Source: Lactobacillales bacterium (GTDB lineage Bacteria > Bacillota > Bacilli > Lactobacillales > Streptococcaceae). Taken from it: a DNA stretch of 8,857 bases. Location of the stretch: assembly GCA_031257815.1 (NCBI GenBank), contig JAIRNX010000091.1:1-8857 (forward strand), written 5' to 3'. Under the pieces are notes generated by a model, which searched no databases, was not told the origin of the DNA, and saw nothing but the letters and a program-made list of their open reading frames with translations. Made by a program: the position numbers and the translations under genes. Positions 1-7,451 of this stretch are shown here, piece by piece (position 1 is the first letter of the stretch; each line of letters opens with the position of its first letter).

Positions 1-67
1 CCATCATTTTCTGGAATAGTTGCAACTCTTGCTGTTTTGTCATGGTGTGCTTATCATTCAAATTCAT
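1..67 (-). CDS. Unrecognised gene, N-terminal fragment (runs off window)
   Basis: An ATG at 67 overlaps the TGA stop of the histidine kinase gene as ATGA, a classic translational-coupling junction. The frame stays open to the window edge, giving about 22 codons that read MNLNDKHTMTKQQELQLFQK followed by two Met. A purine-rich AAAGGTGG stretch in the end of the kinase gene can serve as ribosome binding site. A second in-frame ATG lies at 43 (Met9). The visible peptide is hydrophilic with no signal peptide or membrane segment. It does not resemble the start of a BceA-type ABC ATPase, the partner one would expect beside a BceRS pair. I do not recognise the family; the junction is the main evidence that the gene is real. 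Confidence 0.5.
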   Translation of the reverse strand, partial: MNLNDKHTMTKQQELQLFQKMM

Positions 68-1059
68 TTGCACCCACCACCTTTACGAGCATCGATTGCA
101 ACATTTGTCCCGATATCGATTTTTGAGGTTAAAGACAGATCTAATCCCAACTTGTCGGCAACTTTTTTGCTGATATAAAGTCCTAAACCACTTGCTTTTT
201 GATGCCTTCGTCCGTTTAGTCCCGTGTATCCTTTATCAAAAATTTTCGGCAAATCTTCGGGCAAAATTCCTTGACCAGTATCAATAATATGCAAAATTTT
301 TTTATCCGAAGTAATCGCAATTCTCCCGTTTTTAGTATATTTAATCGCATTAAACAGTACTTGCTCGAGAATAAAACGAAACCACTTTTTATCCGTTATG
401 ATCTCTTCATCCAAATCACTCAAAGATAACTCAATCTTTTTTTGGATAAAGAAATTCATATACTCCTTTACAACTGGTTTTACCAATTCAGAAAAAGTAA
501 CTTTTTTAAAAACAAAATCAACTTCTGTTATTGATAAGCGCAAAACTTGCAGCATCATTTCAAGATACTGCTGAATTTTAAAAATTTCTTCGGTCATTTC
601 TTTTTTCATTGGAGAGTTTTTATACTGAATAAGCAAATCCAAAGCTGCCAGAGGTGTTTTAATTTGATGACTCCATAAAGTATAAAAGTCCATTAATTCA
701 TTTTGTTGCTCTTTCACAACTAGCTTTACTTGCTTTGTTTGTTTTTCCATCGCCATTAGCATTTGTAAGTAATCTTCTTCAATCATAGAAGAGGCAAAAA
801 GATTTACAGAAGGATTGCTCACTTTTTGCCGTAATAATTTTTGTACTAGCCTATGTTTTTGCCAGTTCTTCAAAGAAGTCAAAACGATGATTCCTACAAA
901 GCACAGCAAAGTAAAAAGAAGCTGATCTTGGTAAACTTCCAGCGGAATATCATGCAAGAAAAAAGTGAGTAAAACAAGAAAAATTGTTGAAAAATACAAT
1001 AAAATATACCAACGAACCTCTTTTGCTAACTTTCGCCAAAAATTCCATTTATTTTTCAT
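64..1059 (-). CDS. BceS-like intramembrane-sensing sensor histidine kinase
   Basis: This 331-residue membrane histidine kinase should autophosphorylate and pass the phosphate to the regulator encoded just upstream. Two N-terminal membrane helices (about residues 17-35 and 46-62) have only a short loop between them and no extracellular sensor domain or HAMP, which is the layout of the BceS type; B. subtilis BceS is of similar length. The H-box is LWSHQIKTPLAAL with the phosphoacceptor His131. The ATPase part has an N-box around Asn237 (EQVLFNAIKYT), DTGQGI at 260-265, FDKGYTG at 274-280 and GLGL at 291-294. All key residues are present, so it should be active. Its start overlaps the regulator's stop by 11 nt. 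Such kinases usually sense through a BceAB-type transporter responding to cell-wall-active peptides; none is visible here, so the signal is unknown. Confidence 0.9.
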   Translation of the reverse strand: MKNKWNFWRKLAKEVRWYILLYFSTIFLVLLTFFLHDIPLEVYQDQLLFTLLCFVGIIVLTSLKNWQKHRLVQKLLRQKVSNPSVNLFASSMIEEDYLQMLMAMEKQTKQVKLVVKEQQNELMDFYTLWSHQIKTPLAALDLLIQYKNSPMKKEMTEEIFKIQQYLEMMLQVLRLSITEVDFVFKKVTFSELVKPVVKEYMNFFIQKKIELSLSDLDEEIITDKKWFRFILEQVLFNAIKYTKNGRIAITSDKKILHIIDTGQGILPEDLPKIFDKGYTGLNGRRHQKASGLGLYISKKVADKLGLDLSLTSKIDIGTNVAIDARKGGGCK

Positions 1060-1738
1060 CTGAACTAATCACCATATAACCAACACTTTTCACCGTATAA
1101 ATCAATGACGGAAAGCCATGTGCATTTAATTTTTTGCGAAGACGCGTCATCGTAACCGCCAACGAATTATCGCTGATAAATTCTTCACTTTCCCAAAGCG
1201 CGCGGATAATCGTTTCTTTACCTACTGTTTGCTCCGGAGTTGTAAATAACAAACCTAAAATTTTTATCTCGTTTTGCGTCAATCTTACAGAAAGATTTTT
1301 AAAACGCAGCTCTGCCTCAATCGGCAAAAGTGTGTAATTTTTGTATGTTAGCTGTCGTTCATTTTCCTTAAAAGTGTACTCCCTACGAAAAATCGCCTGC
1401 ACTTTTGCGAGCAAAAATGATAAATCAAAAGGTTTGGCAATAAAATCATCCGCTCCCATATTCATCGCCATCACCATATTCATGGTCTCATCAGCAGATG
1501 ATAAGAAAATAATCGGTACTGTTGAAGTTTTTCGGATCTCTTCACACCAATAATAACCGTTAAAATAAGGCAAAGAAATATCCAGCAAAATCAAATCCGG
1601 CTGAAAATCGCTGACTTCTGTTAAAACACTTTTAAAATCTTTTACCACAAATAACTCATATCCCCAACGCTCCAAATATTCTGAAGTAATCTGCTGAACA
1701 GTTTGATCATCTTCCACAAGGTAAATTTTATTCTTCAT
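1049..1738 (-). CDS. OmpR/BceR-family response regulator
   Basis: This 229-residue DNA-binding response regulator is the cognate partner of the adjacent kinase. The receiver domain (about 1-118) shows the acidic pair Asp10-Asp11, phosphoacceptor Asp53 in LILLDISLP and the conserved Lys102 in AKPF. The C-terminal winged helix (about 128-225) carries the typical LTQNEIKILGLL and SLAVTMTRLRKKL segments and ends with YTVKSVGYM. I chose the ATG at 1738, preceded by AGAGGG, rather than the in-frame TTG at 1759, because MKNKIYLVEDD is the normal start of the receiver fold. The gene begins 58 bp after mraY with no obvious terminator between, so read-through from the dcw operon is possible. Targets are not visible in the window. 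Confidence 0.9.
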   Translation of the reverse strand: MKNKIYLVEDDQTVQQITSEYLERWGYELFVVKDFKSVLTEVSDFQPDLILLDISLPYFNGYYWCEEIRKTSTVPIIFLSSADETMNMVMAMNMGADDFIAKPFDLSFLLAKVQAIFRREYTFKENERQLTYKNYTLLPIEAELRFKNLSVRLTQNEIKILGLLFTTPEQTVGKETIIRALWESEEFISDNSLAVTMTRLRKKLNAHGFPSLIYTVKSVGYMVISSDEK

Positions 1739-1796
1739 TATCCCTCTTTTTGTACACAATCAATTATTTTTATGCTACAAAAAACATATCACATTT

Positions 1797-2783
1797 CTAA
1801 AACAATATATACCAAAGTATCCCTACCGCACCAATTAACCCAACTAACCAAAATAAAAAATCAACTTGCCACTCACTCCATGGTTTGCCACTACCACTAA
1901 AACCACCTAATTCAAAATGATGATGAATCGGCGTCATCCGAAAAATTCGTTTTCCGCCAGTTAACTTAAAATAAGTTACTTGCAACATAACTGATAACGT
2001 TTCAAAAACATAAACGATCCCGACTATCAGCAGCGTCCATTCCTGGTGCAACTGAATTGAAATGGCGGCCAGCACCGCGCCTAATGTAAGAGAGCCGACG
2101 TCGCCCATAAAAACTTTCGCAGGTTTTTTATTAAAGATAAAAAAGCCTAGCAGCGCACCAATTAATGCCACAATTAACACTAGCAAATCATACTGTTTTT
2201 CTACCCAAGCCAGCACACCGTAGCTCATAAGCGAAATGCTGGCTAAAATGGCAACCAAACCATCAATGCCATCTGTTAAGTTTACTGCATTAGAAAATCC
2301 CACTAGCCAAAAAATTACAAAAGCAAGATAAAACCAACCTAAATTAACATTAGCTAAACCAAATAAATTCAACTTTAGCGGCAATCCTTCATATAATAAA
2401 AGCAAGAAAAAAACAATCCCACCTCCCATCTGAGCGCAAAATTTTTGTTTTGGTTTTAAGCCTTCATTTTGTTTGCGGAAAACCTTTAAAAAGTCATCTA
2501 AAAAGCCCAATAAACCGTATAAAAGCAAAACAAATAAAATAGCTAAAAATTTTATGGTAAGCAAACTCAGGCAAATAGCACTGAGCGTTGCCATTAAAGC
2601 AGCTGACGCTAAAAAAACAACCCCACCCATCGTAGGCGTTCCTAACTTTTTAGCATGCTGCTTAACATCTTCTAGTGTGGGCTGTACCAATTTTTTCATT
2701 TGAAAATACTTAATAAAGCGCGGCATTACACATATAACTAATAAAAAACTGACTATAAAAGGCAAAATATACTTTTCTAACAT
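1797..2783 (-). CDS. mraY: MraY, phospho-N-acetylmuramoyl-pentapeptide transferase
   Basis: MraY makes lipid I at the membrane by transferring phospho-MurNAc-pentapeptide from UDP to undecaprenyl phosphate. The 328-residue protein is about ten-helix polytopic. Signature motifs are intact: TPTMGG at 49-54, the aspartate pair Asp96-Asp97 in [21 protein letters not shown] (Asp171, Asp174), FMGDVGSL (Asp228) and the HHH motif at 287-289 in TPIHHHFE. After HHHFE the sequence reads [14 protein letters not shown], several residues longer than the compact ELSGWSEW form of many bacteria and, from memory, like the streptococcal version. It begins 13 bp after the pbp2X stop with a weak GAGTG-type ribosome site, so it is probably translated from the same mRNA. 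It is the last wall gene of the cluster; murD does not follow. Confidence 0.97.
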   Translation of the reverse strand: MLEKYILPFIVSFLLVICVMPRFIKYFQMKKLVQPTLEDVKQHAKKLGTPTMGGVVFLASAALMATLSAICLSLLTIKFLAILFVLLLYGLLGFLDDFLKVFRKQNEGLKPKQKFCAQMGGGIVFFLLLLYEGLPLKLNLFGLANVNLGWFYLAFVIFWLVGFSNAVNLTDGIDGLVAILASISLMSYGVLAWVEKQYDLLVLIVALIGALLGFFIFNKKPAKVFMGDVGSLTLGAVLAAISIQLHQEWTLLIVGIVYVFETLSVMLQVTYFKLTGGKRIFRMTPIHHHFELGGFSGSGKPWSEWQVDFLFWLVGLIGAVGILWYILF

Positions 2784-2796
2784 TATCTTTTCACTC

Positions 2797-5031
2797 TCAT
2801 TTTAAATTTCCCAATTTTACTTTAACTTGTTCTCCTTCTTTAATGTCAAGATATGATCCCACACTTTGTGAAGCGACAACGTCTCCTTTACCTGAATACT
2901 TAATAGCAATCTTCATCATGCTTGCTAAAGTATTGACATCTTTTTTCGTCCAACCAATAATATCAGGCATTTGCATTTTGCCATTAGCACGAAAAATAAT
3001 TTTGGTATTAGGCTCAATCTTTGTTTTTTCTGCAATAGATTGCTCTTTCACAATTGTCCCGTCACCAACTAATACTGGCTGCAAAACATCATGTCTTGCT
3101 TCATTTTCTGCATCTCGTGGACTTTTGCCTTTATAATTTGCCGCCTTCACTTTTTCTATTGCTTTAATCTTTTTATCTTCTTTTGGCTCTGTAACTCCTG
3201 CATCTAATGCTTGTTTTAATAAAGGATTGGTAATTTTAGACATCATTTCCACATCATCAGGATATCCTGGAAATTTAATAGTGACATATAAAATAAACTG
3301 AGGATCTTCTGTTGGCGCAATAATCGCAATGGAGTGCAAATATCTCCTCTCAATATATCCTCTACCATTAGGAAGAGCAACTTGAGCTGTCCCGGTTTTT
3401 GGAGAAAGATTATATCCTTTAGCAGCATATAGTTCTTTCTTTAAACTTTTACTATAGCCAACTCCCCATTCATGATCTTTAACCACTTGCGTTAGATACT
3501 CGCATGTCTTTTGCGCTGTTTCCTTAGTAATTGGATAACCTACAACTTCCTTTTCAACTTTTCTTTCAGCCTTAGTGTTGTAATTTACAATTTTTAAGAT
3601 AACATGCGGCTCTAGCATCTCCCCACCATTGCCCACAGCACTAAATGCTCGCATCATCTGCATTCCCGTCACACTAATCCCTTGGCCATAAGAAGACATC
3701 GTCATATCAACTGGGTTTTCAACCTCAGGCAAAACTCCATAAGACTCTTGAGTAATGCCGTTATCCAAAAACTGCCCAAAACCAAAACGTTCTTGATATA
3801 AATGAAATAATTTATCCCCGATTTTATCCTCTAAATAAGTCATCCCAATATTACTAGAAGCGGCTAAACCTTGAAGAAAAGTCTTTGAATGAACACCCAC
3901 TCTTTCATCGTTATAATCCCAGTCTCCAATCTCTGTATCGTAGATTTTTCGAAATCCTGCTGGGTAAGTATCATTTGGATGAAATTTTCCTTCATTTTGG
4001 GCAATAGCTGTTGTAATAACTTTCATTGTTGAACCTGGTTCATAATTATCCTGAAAAGGAATATTCTTCCAATTCATTTTCTTATCTGCTAACCCTTGCT
4101 TTGTATCAGGATTAAAAGACGGACGCTGCGATATTGCTAAAACTTCACCCGTTTTTGCTGTCATCAAAATAGCGGTCATATTTTCTGGCTTTTGCTCATT
4201 TTGCACTTTATCCATTAATGTCTCTAAACGGTTTTGCAGGCGCAAATCAAGAGTTGTATAAACATCTTTCCCATTTGCTGATCTTTTTTTAACAACTTCT
4301 GTTCCTGGAACGATATTGCCGCTTAAATTTTTCTCATAAACAGCTTCTCCATCTTCTCCAGCTAGCACATTTTCATAAGCTTTTTCCAAACCAAATGCGC
4401 CAAAAATTTTATTTTCTTCCTTTTCATCTGATTTGGTATAGCCAATCAAATGTGAAGCAAACTCGCCATTTGGATACTGACGACTTGCATGTTCATCAAA
4501 CAATAAGCCTAATAAATTTTGCTTATCAAGCTCTTGTTGAATCTTTTGCCGATCATTTAATGTTAAACCTTGCCCCTTAGCTCCAAACTCAACTTGATAA
4601 AGTCCATTTTCTGCTCCTTTCTCCATGCTTTTAATAGCTTTACCTTTTTTGATGCCGCAATATTTATTTAAAATACCAGCAAGCTTATAAAAATCTTTTT
4701 CTTGCGCATAAAGCTTTTTATCACCCTTAACAAAACTTTTTGAAAGAATTGCTTTCACCGAATAAGAAACAACATTTTCCACAATGGGTTTGCCATTGCG
4801 ATCATAAATCAGACCTCGCTTAGCTTTAATAACACGACATCCTCCATATAACTCTTGGGTTTGTTTTTTTAAAGAAACATCGCCAATTTTACCAGTTATT
4901 GTAATTTTGGTGATTTTATAAGCGCTAATAACAAAAAAAACGAGGGTTGTATAAAATAACATTTTTCCCACCCGTTTTCGATTATCTGCTAGGCGCAAAT
5001 TACCTGTATTTATTTTGTTAAACAACTTCAT
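2797..5031 (-). CDS. pbpX: PBP2X/FtsI-type septal transpeptidase with PASTA repeats
   Basis: This 744-residue class B penicillin-binding protein cross-links septal peptidoglycan. A single N-terminal membrane anchor (about 22-42) precedes the dimerisation domain ([11 protein letters not shown] at 70-80). The transpeptidase domain has all three active-site motifs: STMK at 334-337 with nucleophile Ser334, SSN at 392-394 and KTGT at 545-548. These positions nearly coincide with those of pneumococcal PBP2X as I recall them. Two PASTA domains follow (about 625-684 and 685-743; [14 protein letters not shown] starts the second), as in PBP2X of cocci. The start lies 6 bp after the ftsL stop with only a weak AGAAAGA ribosome site, so coupling to ftsL translation is likely. 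No truncation or lost catalytic residue. Other names in use are pbpC, pbp2X and ftsI. Confidence 0.95.
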   Translation of the reverse strand: MKLFNKINTGNLRLADNRKRVGKMLFYTTLVFFVISAYKITKITITGKIGDVSLKKQTQELYGGCRVIKAKRGLIYDRNGKPIVENVVSYSVKAILSKSFVKGDKKLYAQEKDFYKLAGILNKYCGIKKGKAIKSMEKGAENGLYQVEFGAKGQGLTLNDRQKIQQELDKQNLLGLLFDEHASRQYPNGEFASHLIGYTKSDEKEENKIFGAFGLEKAYENVLAGEDGEAVYEKNLSGNIVPGTEVVKKRSANGKDVYTTLDLRLQNRLETLMDKVQNEQKPENMTAILMTAKTGEVLAISQRPSFNPDTKQGLADKKMNWKNIPFQDNYEPGSTMKVITTAIAQNEGKFHPNDTYPAGFRKIYDTEIGDWDYNDERVGVHSKTFLQGLAASSNIGMTYLEDKIGDKLFHLYQERFGFGQFLDNGITQESYGVLPEVENPVDMTMSSYGQGISVTGMQMMRAFSAVGNGGEMLEPHVILKIVNYNTKAERKVEKEVVGYPITKETAQKTCEYLTQVVKDHEWGVGYSKSLKKELYAAKGYNLSPKTGTAQVALPNGRGYIERRYLHSIAIIAPTEDPQFILYVTIKFPGYPDDVEMMSKITNPLLKQALDAGVTEPKEDKKIKAIEKVKAANYKGKSPRDAENEARHDVLQPVLVGDGTIVKEQSIAEKTKIEPNTKIIFRANGKMQMPDIIGWTKKDVNTLASMMKIAIKYSGKGDVVASQSVGSYLDIKEGEQVKVKLGNLK

Positions 5032-5037
5032 TTTTAT

Positions 5038-5445
5038 CTAATCTTTCTGCTCTTCTTTTGCTGAATTATTGCTATTATCAGAAAGTCCTTTCTTTTTGGC
5101 AATTTTCTTCACTCGATCTGCACGCAACAGCTCACTTACCTTTTGCTGCAGCTCATCAACGGATTCTTTAATTTTATCATTTTCAGCTTTAGTAATGGCA
5201 TTTTTATTATTAATTGTCTGCACCGTTGTAATGGAATAAATAATTGCAAAAGCAAAAATAACTGCTACCAAAGTAATGGTTAGATAAACAATCTTTTCAA
5301 TCTTTGAAATTTTCAATAACTTTCTTTTGGGAAGTTGAGAATCCACGACTGCAGTCAATTCGTCCAATTCGTCATCGACAGTCTCTTTTGGATATTCATC
5401 ATAATCGTAGTTATTCACTGCCACATATTGATCAAATTCAGTCAT
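5038..5445 (-). CDS. ftsL: FtsL, cell division protein
   Basis: FtsL is a small bitopic divisome protein that pairs with FtsB/DivIC and FtsQ/DivIB and helps activate the septal transpeptidase. The 135-residue product has an acidic cytoplasmic tail (1-38), a basic stretch PKRKLLK, one membrane helix (about 52-72) and an extracellular coiled coil (about 76-108) of the leucine-zipper type. It ends in RADRVKKIAKKKGL, the conserved motif after the coil in Firmicute FtsL, and then a short polar tail. Sequence similarity in this family is low, so the call rests on the topology and on the fixed position between rsmH and pbp2X. It starts 15 bp after rsmH behind the best ribosome site of the operon (AAGGAGG). 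Confidence 0.92.
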   Translation of the reverse strand: MTEFDQYVAVNNYDYDEYPKETVDDELDELTAVVDSQLPKRKLLKISKIEKIVYLTITLVAVIFAFAIIYSITTVQTINNKNAITKAENDKIKESVDELQQKVSELLRADRVKKIAKKKGLSDNSNNSAKEEQKD

Positions 5446-5446
5446 T

Positions 5447-5460
5447 TCATCTCCTCCTTC
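5447..5460 (-). promoter_or_regulatory. Strong ribosome binding site of ftsL
   Basis: The minus strand reads GAAGGAGGAGATGAA immediately before the ftsL ATG. The AAGGAGG core sits 7 nt from the start. It is much stronger than the sites of the other dcw genes in this operon, which suggests that ftsL is initiated independently rather than by coupling. Confidence 0.75.
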
Positions 5461-6414
5461 CTACTTTTTTACCCGCTCAGCTATTCTTAATTTTGCTGAA
5501 TAAGAGCGATTGTTTTCTTTTAATTCCTCTTTAGAAGCCACAATGGGTTTGCGATTTACAAGCTTTAAAATAGGCGGACTTTTAACGGGAACCATTGGTA
5601 AACCTGGGGGTAAATCCCCTACAGTGCTATGTTTTTTAAAGATTGTTTTGACAATCCTATCTTCCAGTGAATGAAAGGTAATAACGCTGATCCGTCCACC
5701 AACATTTAACAACTCAATGGCTTGTTCTAATGAATCTTCTACAGCACTTAACTCATCATTTACTTCAATGCGAATTGCTTGAAAAATCCGCTTTGCTGGA
5801 TGACCACCATGCCTTCTAGCAGCTGCCGGAATACCTTTTTTTATTAACTCAACTAACTCACCGGTAGTCTTAATCGGTTTGATAGCTCGCGCTTGCTCAA
5901 TTTGTCGCGCAATTTGTTTAGAGAACTTCTCTTCACCATAGCGGTAAAAAATTTTTACTAAATCATTATAAGGATATGAATTTACAACATCATAAGCCGA
6001 CCTTTGAGCCTTTAAATCCATTCGCATATCAAGTGATGCATCTTGATGATAACTAAAGCCGCGTTCAGCTTGATCAAGCTGTGGAGATGAAACACCTAAA
6101 TCATAGAGCAAACCATCCACTTGATTAATATCATAATTGCTCAATGTTACTTTTAAGTTACGAAAATTTGACTTTGTAAAAGTAATCATGCCTTTATTAA
6201 CAAATGATGCTAAACGCTTTTTGGCGTATTCAATCGCTGTTTCATCCTGATCAAAAACATAAAGGTGCCCTTGTACATTTAACTTTGATAAAAGGTACTT
6301 ACTATGTCCAGCTCCGCCTAAAGTGCAGTCCACATAGACTCCATCAGCTTTGATATTCAATCCATCTACTGTCTCTTTTAACATCACCGTATAATGATGA
6401 AAATCATTATCCAT
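5461..6414 (-). CDS. rsmH: RsmH (MraW), 16S rRNA (cytosine-1402-N4)-methyltransferase
   Basis: RsmH uses S-adenosylmethionine to methylate N4 of C1402 in 16S rRNA in the ribosomal decoding centre. The 317-residue form starting at ATG 6414 begins [16 protein letters not shown], the usual N-terminus of the family. Motifs are [12 protein letters not shown] at 27-38 (SAM binding), [12 protein letters not shown] at 53-64, [13 protein letters not shown] at 102-114, the [15 protein letters not shown] block at 119-133, [20 protein letters not shown] at 203-222 and [15 protein letters not shown] at 242-256. The frame is open upstream to 6513, but that extension overlaps mraZ by 59 bp and has no family counterpart, so I rejected it. 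The gene follows mraZ by 40 bp, with AAAGTGG as a poor ribosome site. Confidence 0.96.
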   Translation of the reverse strand: MDNDFHHYTVMLKETVDGLNIKADGVYVDCTLGGAGHSKYLLSKLNVQGHLYVFDQDETAIEYAKKRLASFVNKGMITFTKSNFRNLKVTLSNYDINQVDGLLYDLGVSSPQLDQAERGFSYHQDASLDMRMDLKAQRSAYDVVNSYPYNDLVKIFYRYGEEKFSKQIARQIEQARAIKPIKTTGELVELIKKGIPAAARRHGGHPAKRIFQAIRIEVNDELSAVEDSLEQAIELLNVGGRISVITFHSLEDRIVKTIFKKHSTVGDLPPGLPMVPVKSPPILKLVNRKPIVASKEELKENNRSYSAKLRIAERVKK

Positions 6415-6454
6415 AGCACGACCACTTTCGTAACTTCTTAAAAACCTTGTATGA

Positions 6455-6886
6455 TCAAAAACCAAACTCTTCCATCGCCGCAGAAATTTCTTCGATATTT
6501 TCTTCTGTTGCAACGTTCATCTGCGTCCATCGTTCTTCATCCCAGATCTCAATATGACTAGGATTGCCTACAATAACACAGTTTTTTTGTAAATTCCCCC
6601 ACTCACGTAAAGCTGGTGGAATGTTAACCCGACCTTGTTTATCAAATTCACTAGAACTAGCCGAAGCAAAATAAAATCTTTGCAACTGGCGAGCTTTAGG
6701 GTTAGCAAAGGGAAGTTTTAAAATCTTTTTCGTTAACTTTTCCCACTCACCTAAAGAGTAACCTGATAAACAATGAACCAAACCTTTAGTGATGACAAAC
6801 TTCTCGCCGATCTGCTCACGAAAACGAACTGGGATAATAAGTCGCCCTTTGATATCAATATTATGTTGAAATTCACCCATAAACAA
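6455..6886 (-). CDS. mraZ: MraZ, transcriptional regulator of the dcw operon
   Basis: MraZ is an AbrB-fold DNA-binding protein that forms rings and regulates its own operon through repeated boxes upstream of its gene. The 143-residue product has two SpoVT/AbrB-like halves, each with the hallmark DxxxR turn: DIKGR at 11-15 and DKQGR at 82-86. Length equals the family norm. I chose the TTG at 6886, giving MFMGEFQH, because MFMGE is the usual start in Firmicutes and AGGTGAG sits 5 nt upstream. The ATG two codons later (6880) is the alternative, at 11 nt spacing. It is the first gene of the minus-strand operon. Four GTGG boxes at 6947-6986 are the likely target of its own product. Confidence 0.95.
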   Translation of the reverse strand: MFMGEFQHNIDIKGRLIIPVRFREQIGEKFVITKGLVHCLSGYSLGEWEKLTKKILKLPFANPKARQLQRFYFASASSSEFDKQGRVNIPPALREWGNLQKNCVIVGNPSHIEIWDEERWTQMNVATEENIEEISAAMEEFGF

Positions 6887-6891
6887 AGCAA

Positions 6892-6898
6892 CTCACCT
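6892..6898 (-). promoter_or_regulatory. Ribosome binding site of mraZ
   Basis: AGGTGAG on the minus strand lies 5 nt before a TTG and 11 nt before an ATG in the same frame. The shorter spacing slightly favours TTG initiation at 6886, in agreement with the family N-terminus. Confidence 0.55.
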
Positions 6899-6913
6899 AC
6901 CATTTTATCGTTA

Positions 6914-6952
6914 ATAATGATGCGCAAATCATTTCACGACAATATCTTACCA
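6914..6952 (-). promoter_or_regulatory. Candidate mraZ promoter(s)
   Basis: Two readings are possible. One is an extended -10, TGGTAAGAT at 6952-6944, whose TG lies inside the last MraZ box and which has no good -35. The other is TTGTCG (6942-6937) and CATTAT (6919-6914) separated by 17 nt, which would start transcription near 6907, about 20 nt before the start codon. The first places the boxes over the promoter, the second just upstream of it. The sequence alone does not decide. Confidence 0.4.
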
Positions 6953-6986
6953 CATATCACCACTTTCTACCACCAAAAACCACTTT
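6947..6986 (-). promoter_or_regulatory. Four-box MraZ operator (10-bp direct repeats)
   Basis: Read on the minus strand, four consecutive 10-mers each carry GTGG at the same phase: AAAGTGGTTT, TTGGTGGTAG, AAAGTGGTGA and TATGTGGTAA. The CCAC complements lie at 6950, 6960, 6970 and 6980, an exact 10-bp period, so all boxes face one side of the helix. MraZ of other bacteria is known to bind short direct repeats with about 10-bp period upstream of mraZ (TGGG type in E. coli, AAAGTG type in mollicutes). The match in motif, spacing and position makes this a likely autoregulatory operator. Two boxes match AAAGTGG fully. Confidence 0.8.
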
Positions 6987-7003
6987 TATAAGCAAAGATT
7001 CTA

Positions 7004-7015
7004 AGAACATGTTCT
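7004..7015. promoter_or_regulatory. 12-bp perfect palindrome AGAACATGTTCT
   Basis: A perfect dyad, extendable to 18 bp with one mismatched pair per side (CTAAGAACATGTTCTAAG at 7001-7018). It lies just upstream of the MraZ boxes. It has no loop, so it is not a terminator hairpin; a homodimeric regulator site is the natural reading. No specific regulator is recognised. Confidence 0.3.
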
Positions 7016-7074
7016 AAGGAAAACTCCATATCCGAACAATAGACCTCGTATAATTAAATTTGTTTTTATGTTTT

Positions 7075-7345
7075 TGCGCAAGAATTAAAAATTAATATTA
7101 AAATTTTTTCTGGATGGTTTATTGCCTGATGGATAAAGAAGACATGGTTGTTTACAAGTTGCCAAGAATTGGACTACAATTGAACCAGTTAGAAACCATT
7201 TCTGTTATTTTGGCAGTAAGCTAGTGGTAAAAGTAAAGTCCAAGCAATTTATGCATATATGAAAAATGCACCAAAGAAAACCTGGCTTATTTACTGATAA
7301 AGCTGCAGCTTGCAAAATTTTAAAAATGAAAATGACAGAGTAGTA
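7075..7345 (+). pseudogene. Possible decayed coding remnant, unidentified
   Basis: One plus-strand frame ending at the TAG at 7341-7343 reads as protein-like text with in-frame stops: LKFFLDGLLPDG, stop, then a stretch including LQVAKNWTTIEPVRNHF, stop, then RKPGLFTDKAAACKILKMK. Another frame holds QAIYAYMKNAPKKTW. The composition is less extremely AT-rich than pure spacer, and the segments could be joined by frameshifts. There is no ribosome site and no intact ORF, and I cannot assign a family. It could equally be non-coding spacer. Sequence between 7016 and 7075 and between 7346 and 7390 shows only AT-rich tracts. Confidence 0.25.
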
Positions 7346-7389
7346 AAATAATTTTTAATTTGGTTTATAAGAGGGGAAAGAGGCTAATA

Positions 7390-7419
7390 TTTTTCGCTTT
7401 ATTTACACCCTTTTATAAT
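7390..7419 (+). promoter_or_regulatory. Candidate gap promoter
   Basis: A perfect -10 hexamer TATAAT at 7414-7419 is followed by the gap leader of roughly 26 nt. The -35 is poor: TTTTCG at 7391-7396 gives 17-nt spacing. A TTTACA at 7402-7407 is too close to the -10 to act as -35. No catabolite-response element was seen. Confidence 0.45.
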
Positions 7420-7434
7420 AATATTGATTTTCAT

Positions 7435-7441
7435 AAGGAGG
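7435..7441 (+). promoter_or_regulatory. Strong ribosome binding site of gap
   Basis: AAGGAGG lies 10 nt before the ATG at 7452. This near-complete anti-16S match fits the very high expression usual for glycolytic GAPDH. Confidence 0.8.
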
Positions 7442-7451
7442 AAATCTACAA

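Noticed and set aside
1739..1759. Seven-codon extension of the response regulator from TTG 1759
   Set aside because: It would run through the ribosome site AGAGGG; the ATG at 1738 gives the normal receiver-domain start.
1739..1796. Promoter for the two-component genes
   Set aside because: TTAGAA and TAGCAT at 17-nt spacing is possible but too weak to list; no terminator for the dcw operon was seen either.
2843..3136. Plus-strand ORF opposite pbp2X, and other overlapping short ORFs
   Set aside because: These are antisense or alternate-frame shadows of well-identified genes, without ribosome sites or family features.
6415..6513. 33-codon N-terminal extension of rsmH
   Set aside because: It overlaps mraZ in another frame, has no family counterpart, and the typical RsmH N-terminus begins at the ATG at 6414.
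7004..7015. LexA (SOS) box
   Set aside because: The Gram-positive site needs four bases between GAAC and GTTC; here there are two.
7085..7110. Terminator-like AT hairpin (AAAAATT ... AATTTTT)
   Set aside because: The stem has only A-T pairs and no upstream gene to terminate; it is likely chance in an AT tract.
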